Source of the DNA: Pseudomonadota bacterium
GTDB lineage: Bacteria > Pseudomonadota > Alphaproteobacteria > Rhizobiales > Aestuariivirgaceae
Length of the DNA: 64,000 bases
Assembly (NCBI GenBank): GCA_963205315.1
Contig: CAUJIO010000022.1
Location: forward strand, 1-64,000
Direction: 5' to 3'
The notes under the pieces were generated by a model. The model was not told where the DNA came from, made no database searches, and worked only from the letters and a program-made list of their open reading frames with translations. Positions 1 to 7,929 of the stretch are shown here, one piece after another; the stretch's first letter is position 1; each line of letters opens with the position of its first letter. The translations under genes and the position numbers were made by a program.

Positions 1-77
1 TCGTCAGTCTCGCTCTTCGGCGGAAAGAACTCGAAGGACACGGTGATCCCGGATACGTCGTCGGCAAAGGCGATCAT
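1..77 (-). CDS. metF: Methylenetetrahydrofolate reductase, N-terminal fragment (cut by window edge)
   Basis: Only the first 25 codons are in the window; the gene runs off the left edge. The reading starts at ATG (77-75) and contains VSFEFFPPKSETD, the hallmark N-terminal strand of MetF, in which the second Glu/Phe region forms part of the FAD barrel. MetF reduces 5,10-methylene-THF to 5-methyl-THF, the methyl donor for methionine synthesis, in the cytoplasm. Its start codon overlaps the stop of the upstream regulator gene (ATGA), so the two are co-transcribed and probably translationally coupled. Identification rests on a short but very characteristic motif plus the known regulator-metF neighbourhood of Rhizobiales. 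Confidence 0.85.
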   Translation of the reverse strand, partial: MIAFADDVSGITVSFEFFPPKSETD

Positions 78-1081
78 GAGATGGCATCCATATGGCTGAT
101 GGAGGAAGCAGGAGAGAGCGTTGCTGACGCCGGCTGGCCGGGCGCTTGCGCCAGCCAGAGGGAGACGGTGAGACCGGTGCCATCCTTGCGCCATGGCGGC
201 GGCAGCACGTCGTGCTGCAGAAGGTTGAGGCCGGCACGCTGTAGCCATTGCGCCATGTGTTCGGCGGCAAGTCCCAGGCGGCGGTGGGCGTGGTGCGTTC
301 GCAGTTCATCCACATCATGGGGCGCAAAGTCGACGATCAGCAATCGGCCACCCGGACTGAGGATCCGCGATGCCTCGGCCAGCGCCCGGGCCGGGTCTTC
401 GAGGAAGTGCAGAACCTGATGAATGGTGACGAAATCACAGAAGCGATCGGGAAATGGCAGGGCATAGATCTCGCCGTGGCGCACCTGAGCGCTGCGGATG
501 CCGGTCGCTTCCAGATTTGCCCTGGCGATGGCCAGCATGTCGCGGCTTGAATCGATGCCGATGGCTTGCTCGGCATGATTGGCGAACCGGCGGAGCACGG
601 CCCCGGTGCCGGTGCCGAGATCGACATGCAGCCGGATCGGGGTGCTACCGGCCAATCGCACCATGGCTTGCTCAACGTCTTCTTCGCGCACATGCAGCGA
701 ACGGAGTTGCTCCCAGCGCGCGGCGTTGTCGCGGAAATATTGAGCGGCGGCCTCGGCGCGCCGCGTGCGGATGTCCTCCAGCCGGGCAAGGTCGCCAGCC
801 AGGACCGGATCGGAACCGGGCAGGAGATCGACGATGGCGCGAGACAGGGCGCCGCCCATGTCTTCGCCGCGCAGGCGGAAGAGGACCCAGTTGCCTTCCT
901 TGTGGCGGCTGATAAGGCCGGCTTCCGCCATCAGCTTCAGATGACGGCTGACGCGCGGCTGGCTCTGCCCGAGGATCTGGGTCAGTTCACTGACATTGGC
1001 TTCCCCGTGCGATAGTATGAACAGGATACGCACCCGCGTGGCTTCGGCGGCGGCGCGTAGTCCAGACAGCAATTCATCCAT
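74..1081 (-). CDS. ArsR-family regulator fused to a SAM-dependent methyltransferase domain (SahR-like)
   Basis: 335 aa with two domains. Residues 1-95 form an ArsR-type winged helix (recognition helix QPRVSRHLKLMAEAGL). Residues 110-310 are a class I methyltransferase fold with motif I DLGTGTG at 154-160. The usual ArsR metal-binding cysteine motif is replaced by NVSELTQIL, so it is unlikely to sense metals. ArsR-methyltransferase fusions next to metF match the SahR group, regulators of the methionine/SAM cycle that respond to S-adenosylhomocysteine; the methyltransferase-like domain would then be the ligand sensor. Overlap with metF (ATGA) supports shared expression. The effector is inferred from family and context. 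A GGAGG ribosome site lies 11 bases before the ATG. Confidence 0.85.
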   Translation of the reverse strand: MDELLSGLRAAAEATRVRILFILSHGEANVSELTQILGQSQPRVSRHLKLMAEAGLISRHKEGNWVLFRLRGEDMGGALSRAIVDLLPGSDPVLAGDLARLEDIRTRRAEAAAQYFRDNAARWEQLRSLHVREEDVEQAMVRLAGSTPIRLHVDLGTGTGAVLRRFANHAEQAIGIDSSRDMLAIARANLEATGIRSAQVRHGEIYALPFPDRFCDFVTIHQVLHFLEDPARALAEASRILSPGGRLLIVDFAPHDVDELRTHHAHRRLGLAAEHMAQWLQRAGLNLLQHDVLPPPWRKDGTGLTVSLWLAQAPGQPASATLSPASSISHMDAIS

Positions 1082-1101
1082 GCAAATTCAACCTCCATAA
1101 T

Positions 1102-1122
1102 CATATAAACATATCTTTATGT
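1102..1122. promoter_or_regulatory. Candidate operator of the SahR-like regulator
   Basis: An AT-rich imperfect palindrome, ATAAACATATCTTTAT at 1105-1120 (ATAAA / TTTAT arms around CATATC), lies 20-40 bases upstream of the regulator's start codon in otherwise GC-rich DNA. ArsR-family dimers bind such AT-rich inverted repeats overlapping their own promoters, so autoregulation of the regulator-metF operon is likely. The opposite-strand MlaC-family gene starts about 145 bases away and could share the control region. Confidence 0.5.
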
Positions 1123-1267
1123 AGATATCAATGCGCTTCCTGGTCTTGCCGAATTTTCGCGCACAGTCGAAAATCGCTGCGTCAGGTTTGGCTCATTGCT
1201 TCAATTTTTCGTTGGAGCGTGGCAAAATTATAAGTGAGAGGGCATATTCGAGCGTCAAGGAGATACC

Positions 1268-1876
1268 ATGACCGAGCGGAACTCACGACTTTTGACGCGG
1301 CGCGAACTGGCGGGCCTGATGATTGCCTCGCTTCTTGCCTCGGCGGGCCCTTCGCATGCGGCGACTGCGGAGTCTTATGTCAATTCGATCGCTGACGAAG
1401 TGATGCAGCTTGCCAACAATGGCAAGAAAGGGCCCGAGCTCAAAGCCAAGTTCGCCGCATTGATGAACCGCTACATCAATCTCAAGGGCATCGCCGACTA
1501 TGCGCTGGGTCCCTATTCGAAGAAGATTCCGGCCGGGCGCAAGCCGGAATTCTACAATCTGGTCAGCAACTATGCGGCGGCCCTTTTCGTCTATTATCTC
1601 GAGGACTTCCGGGGTACGGAACTGGAGATCAAGTCGACGACGCAACAGGGCAAGTTCACGGTCATCCAGAGCGCCATCAAGCTCAAGGGAGGCGGGCGCG
1701 AGCAGGTGCGCTGGCGGCTTACCCCGGCCAGCGGCGGGTTTCGCATCAGCGACGTCAACCTCAAGGGCGTGTGGATGACGATCTCGATGAAAGACCGCTT
1801 CACCAAGGTGCTGACCAAATCGAAGGGTGATTTCGAGCCGCTGTTTGCCGAGTTGCGCGAGGCGGAAACTTGGTAA
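1268..1876 (+). CDS. MlaC/Ttg2D-family periplasmic phospholipid-binding protein (first of tandem pair)
   Basis: 202 aa. An N-terminal signal contains TRRELAGLMIASLLASAGPSHA, with a twin-arginine-like motif, so Tat export is possible. The mature part fits the MlaC/toluene-tolerance Ttg2 family: a helical N-terminal half and a C-terminal VRWRL...FRISDVNLKGVWMT segment leading into the typical DRFTKVL..GDFEPLFAEL end. MlaC shuttles phospholipids between the outer membrane lipoprotein MlaA and the inner membrane MlaFEDB transporter. None of those partners is nearby; the only related gene is the paralogue 77 bases downstream. The start is well supported by AGGAG seven bases before ATG. The family call is firm; the exact lipid partner is unknown. 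Confidence 0.8.
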   Translation: MTERNSRLLTRRELAGLMIASLLASAGPSHAATAESYVNSIADEVMQLANNGKKGPELKAKFAALMNRYINLKGIADYALGPYSKKIPAGRKPEFYNLVSNYAAALFVYYLEDFRGTELEIKSTTQQGKFTVIQSAIKLKGGGREQVRWRLTPASGGFRISDVNLKGVWMTISMKDRFTKVLTKSKGDFEPLFAELREAETW

Positions 1877-1953
1877 CGCAAAGGGCCTCCCGGTTGACGG
1901 GCCGTGAAATCCTCCCCTAAAGCACTCGGCGGTCCCGAACTGGAAGGCGAATC

Positions 1954-2547
1954 ATGACGGAAGACGTCAACGGCAAGTCAGGCTGCGTCTCGCGGCGCTC
2001 GTTTGCGCTGGGCCTTGCCATGACGATGGTGGCGCCCGGCGTTGCCCGAGCCGAACACCCGTCCGTTGCCTATATGCGCAAGGTGGCGAAGGACATGCTG
2101 AATGCCCACCGTCAGGGAACCGTCGCAAGTTTCCGCCGCGCCATCACCCGTCACGCCGATCTTGCCGGAATCGGTGATTATTCATTGGGTCAATACCGGC
2201 CCAAACTGCCGTCCGGCCAGAAGGACAGGTATTATTCCGGTGTTGCCACTTTCATGGCACGCTATTTTGCCGATCAATCACGGCAATACCCTGTCGCCAA
2301 GTATGAGCTTGGCGAAGCTACGGTCACCGATGGCAAGGACGTGCAGATCAATTCCAAGGTGTTCCTGATGTCGGGCCAGACCTACACTGTGGTGTGGAAG
2401 CTCGGCTGGATCGGCGGACGCTACAAGATCACCGACGTCAAAGTTCTGGGCTTTTCGCTGGTCTATCTGCAGAGGGGCATCTTCACGTCGTTCATCTCGA
2501 AGCGTAACGGCGACGTGGCCCAGCTGGTCATCGCATTGAACCGCTAG
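1954..2547 (+). CDS. MlaC/Ttg2D-family periplasmic protein (second of tandem pair)
   Basis: 197 aa, clearly paralogous to the preceding gene: both share the helical N-terminal region, an SLGxY/ALGPY motif followed by K(L/I)P.G, a WKL/WRL core strand and a C-terminal V/K-G-(F/V)-x-(L/M) segment. The signal peptide carries SRRSFALG, a good twin-arginine motif, ending near ARA. A GAAGG ribosome site precedes the ATG. Same likely role as its neighbour, periplasmic lipid carriage, but sequence divergence between the two suggests different partners or ligands. No terminator is evident between the pair, so they probably form one transcript, possibly continuing into the RuBisCO-like gene 47 bases downstream. 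Confidence 0.75.
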   Translation: MTEDVNGKSGCVSRRSFALGLAMTMVAPGVARAEHPSVAYMRKVAKDMLNAHRQGTVASFRRAITRHADLAGIGDYSLGQYRPKLPSGQKDRYYSGVATFMARYFADQSRQYPVAKYELGEATVTDGKDVQINSKVFLMSGQTYTVVWKLGWIGGRYKITDVKVLGFSLVYLQRGIFTSFISKRNGDVAQLVIALNR

Positions 2548-2594
2548 CATACCGCCGCTTGACGGCATCGCGCTGTTGATGCTCTTGTCGCGCC

Positions 2595-3743
2595 ATGACC
2601 GCACCCCGTTTTCATGTCACCTATCGCGTTACCCCGGATGATTCACGTCCGATCGAATCGCATGCCAAGGACATCTGCATTGAGGAAACAGTGGAGATTC
2701 CCGAAGACTGTGTGCCGAAAGGCCACTGGGAAGCAGGCATCGTCGGCATCATTGAGCAGATCACCGAGCGGCCGGGCGCGCCGGCGGATTACGATGTCCG
2801 GATCAGCTATCGCACCGACATCGCCAATGAGGCGATTCCCAATTTGCTCAACGTGCTGTTCGGCAATATCTCGATCCGGCGCGGCATCAAGATCATCGGT
2901 GTGGAGTTCACGCAAGCGCAGCTCGAGGCCTTCGGAGGGCCCCGCTTCGGAATTGATGGAATCCGCAGGGATCTGGGTGTTTCGGGACGTCCGCTCGCAA
3001 CCACGGCGATCAAACCGTTGGGGCTTTCGTCGCGCGAACTGGCTGCACTCTGCGGCGGCTATGCGCGGGGCGGGCTTGACGTCATCAAGGACGACCACGG
3101 ACTGATCGACCAGCATTTCCATCCTTTCGAAGAGCGCGTGTCACGCATTCAGGACGAAATCCGAACCGCCAATGCCAGGACAGGTGGCGTCACGCATTAT
3201 TATCCGATGCTTGCCGGCCGTTTCGATCAGGTTGAATCCCAGGCGGCCTTCGCCAAGCAGCAGGGCTGCTATGGCGTTCTTGTGCCGCCATTGCTGATCG
3301 GTCCCGACACTGGCTTTTACCTGGCGCGCAAATATGACCTTGCGGTGATGACGCATCCGACATTCACCGGCACGCACTTCCACGATCCGCGCCACGGCAT
3401 GACGCCGGCCATCCTGCTTGGCACGCTCTTCCGTCTCTTTGGCGCCGATATTTCAGTCTTCCCCAATTCCGGCGGCCGGTTCACTTTTTCCGGGCAGGAA
3501 TGCCAGGATCTCGCCGCGGCTCTCAGGGGTCCGCTCGGGGCGCTCAAACCTGCCTTCCCGTCGCCGGCGGGCGGCATGACCATCGAGAAGGTCGGAGCCA
3601 TGGTCGAAGCATTCGGGGATGACACGGCACTTCTGATCGGCGGTGCGTTGCTGCGCTATTCACCCGACCCGGAGGTGAGCGCCCGCGCCTTTGTCTCGGC
3701 GCTTGAAGCCGCCGTCGCCGCCCGCAAGGAAAAGCGCTCATGA
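2595..3743 (+). CDS. RuBisCO-like protein (form IV), probably not a carboxylase
   Basis: 382 aa with the RuBisCO large-chain N-terminal domain (about 1-125) and barrel (about 130-375). The catalytic-lysine region reads TAIKPLGLSS (K140), lacking the second lysine of the canonical KPKLGL; the carbamylation motif reads GGLDVIKDDH (K165), with His in place of the metal-binding Glu of KDDE. The loop-6 lysine motif is absent (VFPNSGGRF instead). CO2 fixation is therefore ruled out on sequence. Form IV proteins act as enolases or isomerases in methylthioadenosine salvage, or as decarboxylases in apiose-type pathways. The overlapping cupin gene recalls the Rhodospirillum rubrum MTA-isoprenoid shunt, where a RuBisCO-like isomerase works with a cupin methylsulfurylase. 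No strong ribosome site precedes the ATG. Confidence 0.88.
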   Translation: MTAPRFHVTYRVTPDDSRPIESHAKDICIEETVEIPEDCVPKGHWEAGIVGIIEQITERPGAPADYDVRISYRTDIANEAIPNLLNVLFGNISIRRGIKIIGVEFTQAQLEAFGGPRFGIDGIRRDLGVSGRPLATTAIKPLGLSSRELAALCGGYARGGLDVIKDDHGLIDQHFHPFEERVSRIQDEIRTANARTGGVTHYYPMLAGRFDQVESQAAFAKQQGCYGVLVPPLLIGPDTGFYLARKYDLAVMTHPTFTGTHFHDPRHGMTPAILLGTLFRLFGADISVFPNSGGRFTFSGQECQDLAAALRGPLGALKPAFPSPAGGMTIEKVGAMVEAFGDDTALLIGGALLRYSPDPEVSARAFVSALEAAVAARKEKRS

Positions 3744-4177
3744 GTACGGTGCGCAAGTTCAAGGATTTCGGCTGGGAGAATGTTCCGGTGCTCGCCTACA
3801 AGGAAGGCGGGCCCTACAAGGGTGTGACACGCCAGATCCTGTTCGAGGGACAGGACACGCTGCCGGCGCAGTGGCGCTATTTTGAGGTCGAGCCAGGCGG
3901 TCATTCGACGCTCGAGCGTCATGAGCACATTCACTATGTGCTGATCCTGCGTGGCCGGGGCCGCTGCCTCGTCGGCGAAGACATCAGCCAGATCGGAGAA
4001 CACGATCTGATCGAAGTGCCGACCCTGACGTGGCACCAATTCCGCGCCGACGTGGATGCGCCGCTCGGCTTTCTCTGTCTGGTATCCGCTATCCGCGACA
4101 AGCCGCAACTGCCCGATGCCGAAGATCTCGCCGCCTTGCGGCGCAGCCCGGCAGTCGGCGAATTCATCCGGCCCTAG
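3740..4177 (+). CDS. Cupin-domain protein paired with the RuBisCO-like protein
   Basis: 145 aa single-domain cupin. Metal ligands are visible: GGHSTLERHEHIHYVLILRG provides H55, H61 and H63, and VPTLTWHQFRA provides H99. The start codon overlaps the stop of the RuBisCO-like gene (ATGA), so the two are translated together and very probably act in one pathway. In R. rubrum a cupin converts methylthioxylulose 5-phosphate to deoxyxylulose 5-phosphate and methanethiol downstream of the RuBisCO-like isomerase; the same role here is an inference from gene pairing. It ends three bases before the convergent cytochrome gene, with no hairpin between them. Confidence 0.75.
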   Translation: MSTVRKFKDFGWENVPVLAYKEGGPYKGVTRQILFEGQDTLPAQWRYFEVEPGGHSTLERHEHIHYVLILRGRGRCLVGEDISQIGEHDLIEVPTLTWHQFRADVDAPLGFLCLVSAIRDKPQLPDAEDLAALRRSPAVGEFIRP

Positions 4178-4180
4178 ACA

Positions 4181-4639
4181 CTACTTCACCTGAAGCGTCT
4201 CGATGTAGTTCACGAGCGAATCGATCCGCATACGGACGACCTCCTCGCGCGCCTCTGGCGTCATGTCAGGGCTTACTGCTTCGGCGTTGAACCAGTCACC
4301 CCACACCGGCATATCGCGAAGGCCATGAACGCGAACCTCGGCGCGCCCGTCGATCACGTCAATGAGCCTCTGGCGAGGGAACAGTCCCGCATTCTTCCAT
4401 GAGAGCCTGGTCAGGTCGGCCGGCGTGATGTTCATGAACTCACCGACGGTTCCGTCACCGATGCCCGATACACCATGGCAGGCGGCACAATAGGTGCGAA
4501 AATCGGATTTCCCCAATTCGATGCTGATACCGCCGGGCTGCTTGCCTTCAGGTGCGGGTGCGGAATTCGCCGCCGCCTCGCTCGCAGCCACGACGAGCAG
4601 TCCGGTTGCCAGAAGCATTATCATCAGTTTGCTGATCAT
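4181..4639 (-). CDS. Secreted c-type cytochrome
   Basis: 152 aa. A signal peptide (MISKLMIMLLATGLLVVAAS) is followed by one haem c site CAACH at 51-55 and a later MPVW that offers the Met axial ligand. It is a periplasmic monohaem class I cytochrome, an electron carrier of unknown partner. I chose the ATG at 4639 rather than one 51 bases upstream because GGGAGAT sits in front of it and it gives a clean signal peptide. No oxidase, dehydrogenase or cytochrome maturation genes are adjacent, so the redox partner cannot be named. Convergent with the cupin gene. Confidence 0.85.
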   Translation of the reverse strand: MISKLMIMLLATGLLVVAASEAAANSAPAPEGKQPGGISIELGKSDFRTYCAACHGVSGIGDGTVGEFMNITPADLTRLSWKNAGLFPRQRLIDVIDGRAEVRVHGLRDMPVWGDWFNAEAVSPDMTPEAREEVVRMRIDSLVNYIETLQVK

Positions 4640-4779
4640 CTCGATCTCCCTCAATGCTGGCAGTCTCGGGTGGCCTTGCGTCTTCGGCATTGACCTCTGT
4701 CAACCACACAGTTTGTTAACCTTGTGGACTCTAGGGTTGCCGGTCTCATTGTGCCCCGCGTGTTCGGTCGAGTAAAGTC

Positions 4780-5424
4780 ATGGTCCAGTTACGAAACCTG
4801 CTTGCCATCCTCGCCGCTGCCGGACTGCTGGTGGCGTGCGGCTCGTCTGACAAGTCCTACTTCGAGACGGAAGGCTTGCGGGCGCCGGAAGGCTCATGCT
4901 CAGTCAAGCCGTCACGCATCGGTCAGGCATCGAAAATCGACAACATCGACGAGGGAAATGGCTGTGAAGTGCGCAACGCATGGTCGATCCAGTCGATCGG
5001 TCCGGTGGCGTTCAGCCAGCCTGCGACGGTGAACTGCGGCATGGCCGAACCCCTTCGCGAGTGGATGGAGGGCACTGTGCAACCGTCCGCACAGCGCTCT
5101 TTTGGCGAGCGCGTTGTCAGTGTCGACGTCGCCGCCTCCTATGCCTGCCGGCCGCGCAATAATGTTCGCGGGGCGAAGATGAGCGAGCACGGCTATGGCA
5201 ATGCGATCGATATTGCCGCTTTCACGCTGGAAAGCGGCCGCAAGGTGACGGTACTCGAGGGCTGGCGCGGTGCCAGTAGCGAGCGCAACTTCCTGCGAAC
5301 AGTGCATGATAATGCCTGCGGAGAATTCCACACCGTGCTTGGTCCAAACTCCGACTCAAGCCATCGCGACCACTTGCATCTGGATCTGCAGAACCGCAAG
5401 AGTGGCAACAGTTATTGCCGATAG
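4780..5424 (+). CDS. Extensin-like family lipoprotein
   Basis: 214 aa. The N-terminus is a lipoprotein signal ending in the lipobox LLVAC (C20), so it is membrane-anchored in the periplasm. The body matches the bacterial extensin-like C-terminal family: paired cysteines (CSVKPS, CEVRNA, CGMAEP, CRPRNN) and SEHGYGNAIDIAAF followed by SSHRDHLHLDL, a metal-site pattern like LAS/D,D-carboxypeptidase-type peptidases. A cell wall role is plausible, as such genes often lie near amidases and the dcw cluster in Rhizobiales, but enzyme activity is not established for the family. Confidence 0.8.
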   Translation: MVQLRNLLAILAAAGLLVACGSSDKSYFETEGLRAPEGSCSVKPSRIGQASKIDNIDEGNGCEVRNAWSIQSIGPVAFSQPATVNCGMAEPLREWMEGTVQPSAQRSFGERVVSVDVAASYACRPRNNVRGAKMSEHGYGNAIDIAAFTLESGRKVTVLEGWRGASSERNFLRTVHDNACGEFHTVLGPNSDSSHRDHLHLDLQNRKSGNSYCR

Positions 5425-5519
5425 TTCAACGGGTTGTAACAGAAACTGAAGCGGTGACGTGAAGCGGCCCGGGGGCAGGGCTGTTGCTTTTTCATCTCCC
5501 AGAGGGCATATGGAGCCTT

Positions 5520-5852
5520 ATGGAACAGGAAATCATCAAGCCCGAAACCAAGCCCGTGGCCGGAAGTCAGGCCTTGAGTCCGTTCGGATGCTTCGTTGCA
5601 GCGTCAGGCGTTACGCTGATGATGTTGTGCATGACGGGGGCCGCGATGGTGGCAACCATTTGGGCGTTCTCGAAACTCATCGGTTTGCCGGACATCGTGA
5701 TGTTTGGGCTTCTGGCGCTGGGTTTCCTCCCGGTGGCCTGGGTCACCGCCTGGACGGCCGGCCGTGCATGGCATGTCGAACAGCTTCTGTCTCAGGGAAA
5801 TGATATCGATGTCCCGGTGTTCAAGCTGGGTCATTATTTCCGCCGCACCTGA
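5520..5852 (+). CDS. Small two-helix membrane protein of unknown function
   Basis: 110 aa from the ATG at 5520, chosen because GGAG lies six bases upstream; an in-frame ATG at 5484 would add 12 unconserved-looking residues. Two hydrophobic segments are clear (about residues 23-50, SPFGCFVAASGVTLMMLCMT onward, and 57-80), joined by a short loop, with soluble ends. It sits between the extensin-like lipoprotein and the DjlA-like gene, in the same direction. I recognise no family. Confidence 0.6.
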   Translation: MEQEIIKPETKPVAGSQALSPFGCFVAASGVTLMMLCMTGAAMVATIWAFSKLIGLPDIVMFGLLALGFLPVAWVTAWTAGRAWHVEQLLSQGNDIDVPVFKLGHYFRRT

Positions 5853-5893
5853 ACGGGTTGTAAGCCCGCTTCCATCCTCTAGGCTGGCACCTC

Positions 5894-6580
5894 ATGTCGA
5901 TATGGACTCGAATTGCCGACGTGTTGTCTGCCGCCGGAACGTCGATCGGCAGCTTCCTGCAGTTATTGGGGAGCGCGGGCGCCGAGCGGCCGGAGACCTC
6001 GATCGCTTTTACCATCGGCATGGTGGCGCTTGGCGCCAAGATGGCCAAGGCCGATGGCGTGGTGACGGAAGACGAGATCACCGCCTTCAAGCAGGTGTTC
6101 CACATTCCTGAGGCCGAGCTTTCAGCGGTGGCGCGTGTCTTCAACATGGCCAAGAAGGATACCGCCGGATTCGAAACCTATGCGCGGCAGATTGCCGGAC
6201 TCTTCGGAACGGACAAAACCGTGCTCGAAGACGTAATCGACGGACTGTTCCACATCGCCAAGGCCGATAATGCCTTGCACCCGGGCGAGCACGGATTCCT
6301 GGCAAAAGTCGCCGAGATCTTCGGTTTCGGGCCGGCGGATTTCGCCCGCATCCGGGCGCGTCATGTGGCGGTGGCGGATGATCCCTACCTGATCCTCGGA
6401 GTAGATCGCGCCAAGACGGTTGAGGAGATCAAAGCGCGTTACCGCGTTTTGGTTCGGGAATACCATCCAGACCGGCACATCGCGGCGGGCGTTCCCGAAG
6501 AGATGATCGAGATTGCGACTGCGCGGCTGCAGACGATCAACGAGGCCTATGAGAAGATCATGCGGGAGAAAAGGGCTTGA
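5894..6580 (+). CDS. djlA: DjlA-like co-chaperone (TerB + J domain)
   Basis: 228 aa. Residues 35-155 form a TerB-like helical domain with the acidic KADGVVTEDE and KADNALHPGE repeats; residues 163-228 form a J domain with HPD at 191-193, which stimulates DnaK ATPase. Unlike E. coli DjlA there is no convincing single N-terminal transmembrane anchor, only a moderately hydrophobic start, which is common in alphaproteobacterial versions. It overlaps the downstream amidase gene (TTGA), so the two are coupled. Its DnaK client is unknown; the setting suggests envelope maintenance. Confidence 0.85.
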   Translation: MSIWTRIADVLSAAGTSIGSFLQLLGSAGAERPETSIAFTIGMVALGAKMAKADGVVTEDEITAFKQVFHIPEAELSAVARVFNMAKKDTAGFETYARQIAGLFGTDKTVLEDVIDGLFHIAKADNALHPGEHGFLAKVAEIFGFGPADFARIRARHVAVADDPYLILGVDRAKTVEEIKARYRVLVREYHPDRHIAAGVPEEMIEIATARLQTINEAYEKIMREKRA

Positions 6581-7308
6581 TCAGGTCGCCGCTGGCGCAT
6601 GAATTCATCCTGGCGCCCAATATCGAACCGCGCCGCAATGGCCGTAAGGTCGATATGCTTCTGCTGCACTATACGGGAATGACGAGTGCGGAAAGTGCGC
6701 GCGAGCTTCTGTGCAGCGCGGAGTCGGGCGTGTCCTGCCACTATCTGGTCGACGAGGACGGCCGGATTACACAGATGGTGGGCGAGGAAATGCGGGCATG
6801 GCATGCGGGCGTGTCATGTTGGCAGGGCGAAGCCGATACCAACTCGCGCTCGATCGGCATTGAGATCCATAATCCTGGACACAGCTTGGGCTACCTCGAT
6901 TTTCCGAGGGCGCAAATGCTGGCGGTAGTCGCCTTGTGCCGCGATATCCTGTCCCGGCACGACATCGCACCACACATGGTGCTGGCGCATTCTGACGTAG
7001 CGCCGGGCCGCAAGATCGATCCGGGCGAGCGTTTCGATTGGCGCATGTTGCATGAGCAGGGAATCGGCCATTGGGTCGAACCGCTGGGGCCGGACGGCGT
7101 ACCCTTGTCGGCAATGGAACGTGATGAATTGCAGGGCCTGCTGCTCGCCTATGGCTATGGGCTTGCTGTCAACGGCTCCGCCGGCGAGGACACGCGCAAG
7201 GTGCTCGATGCCTTTCAGCGGCATTTCCGGCAGGCGAAGGTCGATGGCATCGCCGACAGGAGTTGTCTTGAAACCGCAAGGCGGCTGGTGCGGGCCTTGT
7301 CGCCGTGA
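6577..7308 (+). CDS. N-acetylmuramoyl-L-alanine amidase with peptidoglycan-binding domain
   Basis: 243 aa. An amidase_2 (AmpD-type) zinc domain fills residues 20-155: zinc ligands H31 (LLLHYTG), H138 (LAHSDVAPGRK) and D148 (KIDPG), with the supporting Glu in GIEIHNP. Residues 175-240 are a PG_binding_1-type repeat. It cleaves the bond between MurNAc and the stem peptide. No signal peptide is present, so a cytoplasmic AmpD-like recycling role or export by another route are both possible. Translation starts at TTG, overlapping the djlA stop (TTGA). Its stop codon is immediately adjacent to that of the convergent downstream gene. Confidence 0.88.
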   Translation: MIRSPLAHEFILAPNIEPRRNGRKVDMLLLHYTGMTSAESARELLCSAESGVSCHYLVDEDGRITQMVGEEMRAWHAGVSCWQGEADTNSRSIGIEIHNPGHSLGYLDFPRAQMLAVVALCRDILSRHDIAPHMVLAHSDVAPGRKIDPGERFDWRMLHEQGIGHWVEPLGPDGVPLSAMERDELQGLLLAYGYGLAVNGSAGEDTRKVLDAFQRHFRQAKVDGIADRSCLETARRLVRALSP

Positions 7309-7791
7309 TCAGTCCTTCCGGCAGAGTTCCACAAGGCCTCCCAAATCGGCTTCAATGAGCGGGAAGACCATATCCTCGCCGCCCGACTTGAGATGAAAGC
7401 GATCAGCTTTCAGCATGGCTGCAACAATCGGGTCATCAACGCGAATCTGGCCCTCGAAATTCGAGATCCCTGTATCCTGATCCTGCTCGGTCTTTCCGGA
7501 TACTTCGGCGGATTGGTCATCTGCGGCCAGAGCGGCCGTGATTTCAGTCTTTCCAGGTTCAACGCCGGCAATCTCCGGCACGAAGATATTGACCACGCCC
7601 TGGCGGATCGGGCACCACAGGCTGACACCGACATCGTCGGAATCGGGAACACCGAAAATGAGGTATGCGTCCTGATCACTTGCATCGAGTGACCATTGGC
7701 GTTCCTGTGCGGCCGCCGAACCGGCAAGAAGGCAAGCGGCCAGCGAAAGGGAGAGTGGACGGAACAGCATGTCGATACGGCCTGAAAACAT
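7309..7791 (-). CDS. Secreted protein of unknown function
   Basis: 160 aa. A signal peptide (MFSGRIDMLFRPLSLSLAACLLAGSAAAQ) is followed by an acidic domain with two cysteines, one in VSLWCPIRQG and one near the C-terminus (VELCRK), which could form a disulfide. GAGAGG precedes the ATG at 7791; a second ATG at 7770 would still give a signal. I recognise no domain. Divergent from the amidohydrolase gene across 138 bases. Confidence 0.6.
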   Translation of the reverse strand: MFSGRIDMLFRPLSLSLAACLLAGSAAAQERQWSLDASDQDAYLIFGVPDSDDVGVSLWCPIRQGVVNIFVPEIAGVEPGKTEITAALAADDQSAEVSGKTEQDQDTGISNFEGQIRVDDPIVAAMLKADRFHLKSGGEDMVFPLIEADLGGLVELCRKD

Positions 7792-7929
7792 CGCGCCTCT
7801 CTATCGGCTCTGCCGGGACCGGGGAAGTGCCAATATGAGTTTATTCGCGATTTTACTTTGGTTCGCCGCACGTTTCCGAGCCACGGGTCGAACGCCCATT
7901 GCAAATTGCCACGTGAAGGAACTGAAGAC

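Noticed and set aside
2595-3743. Genuine CO2-fixing RuBisCO
   Set aside because: The KPK, KDDE and loop-6 lysine motifs are altered or absent, and there is no small subunit or phosphoribulokinase gene.
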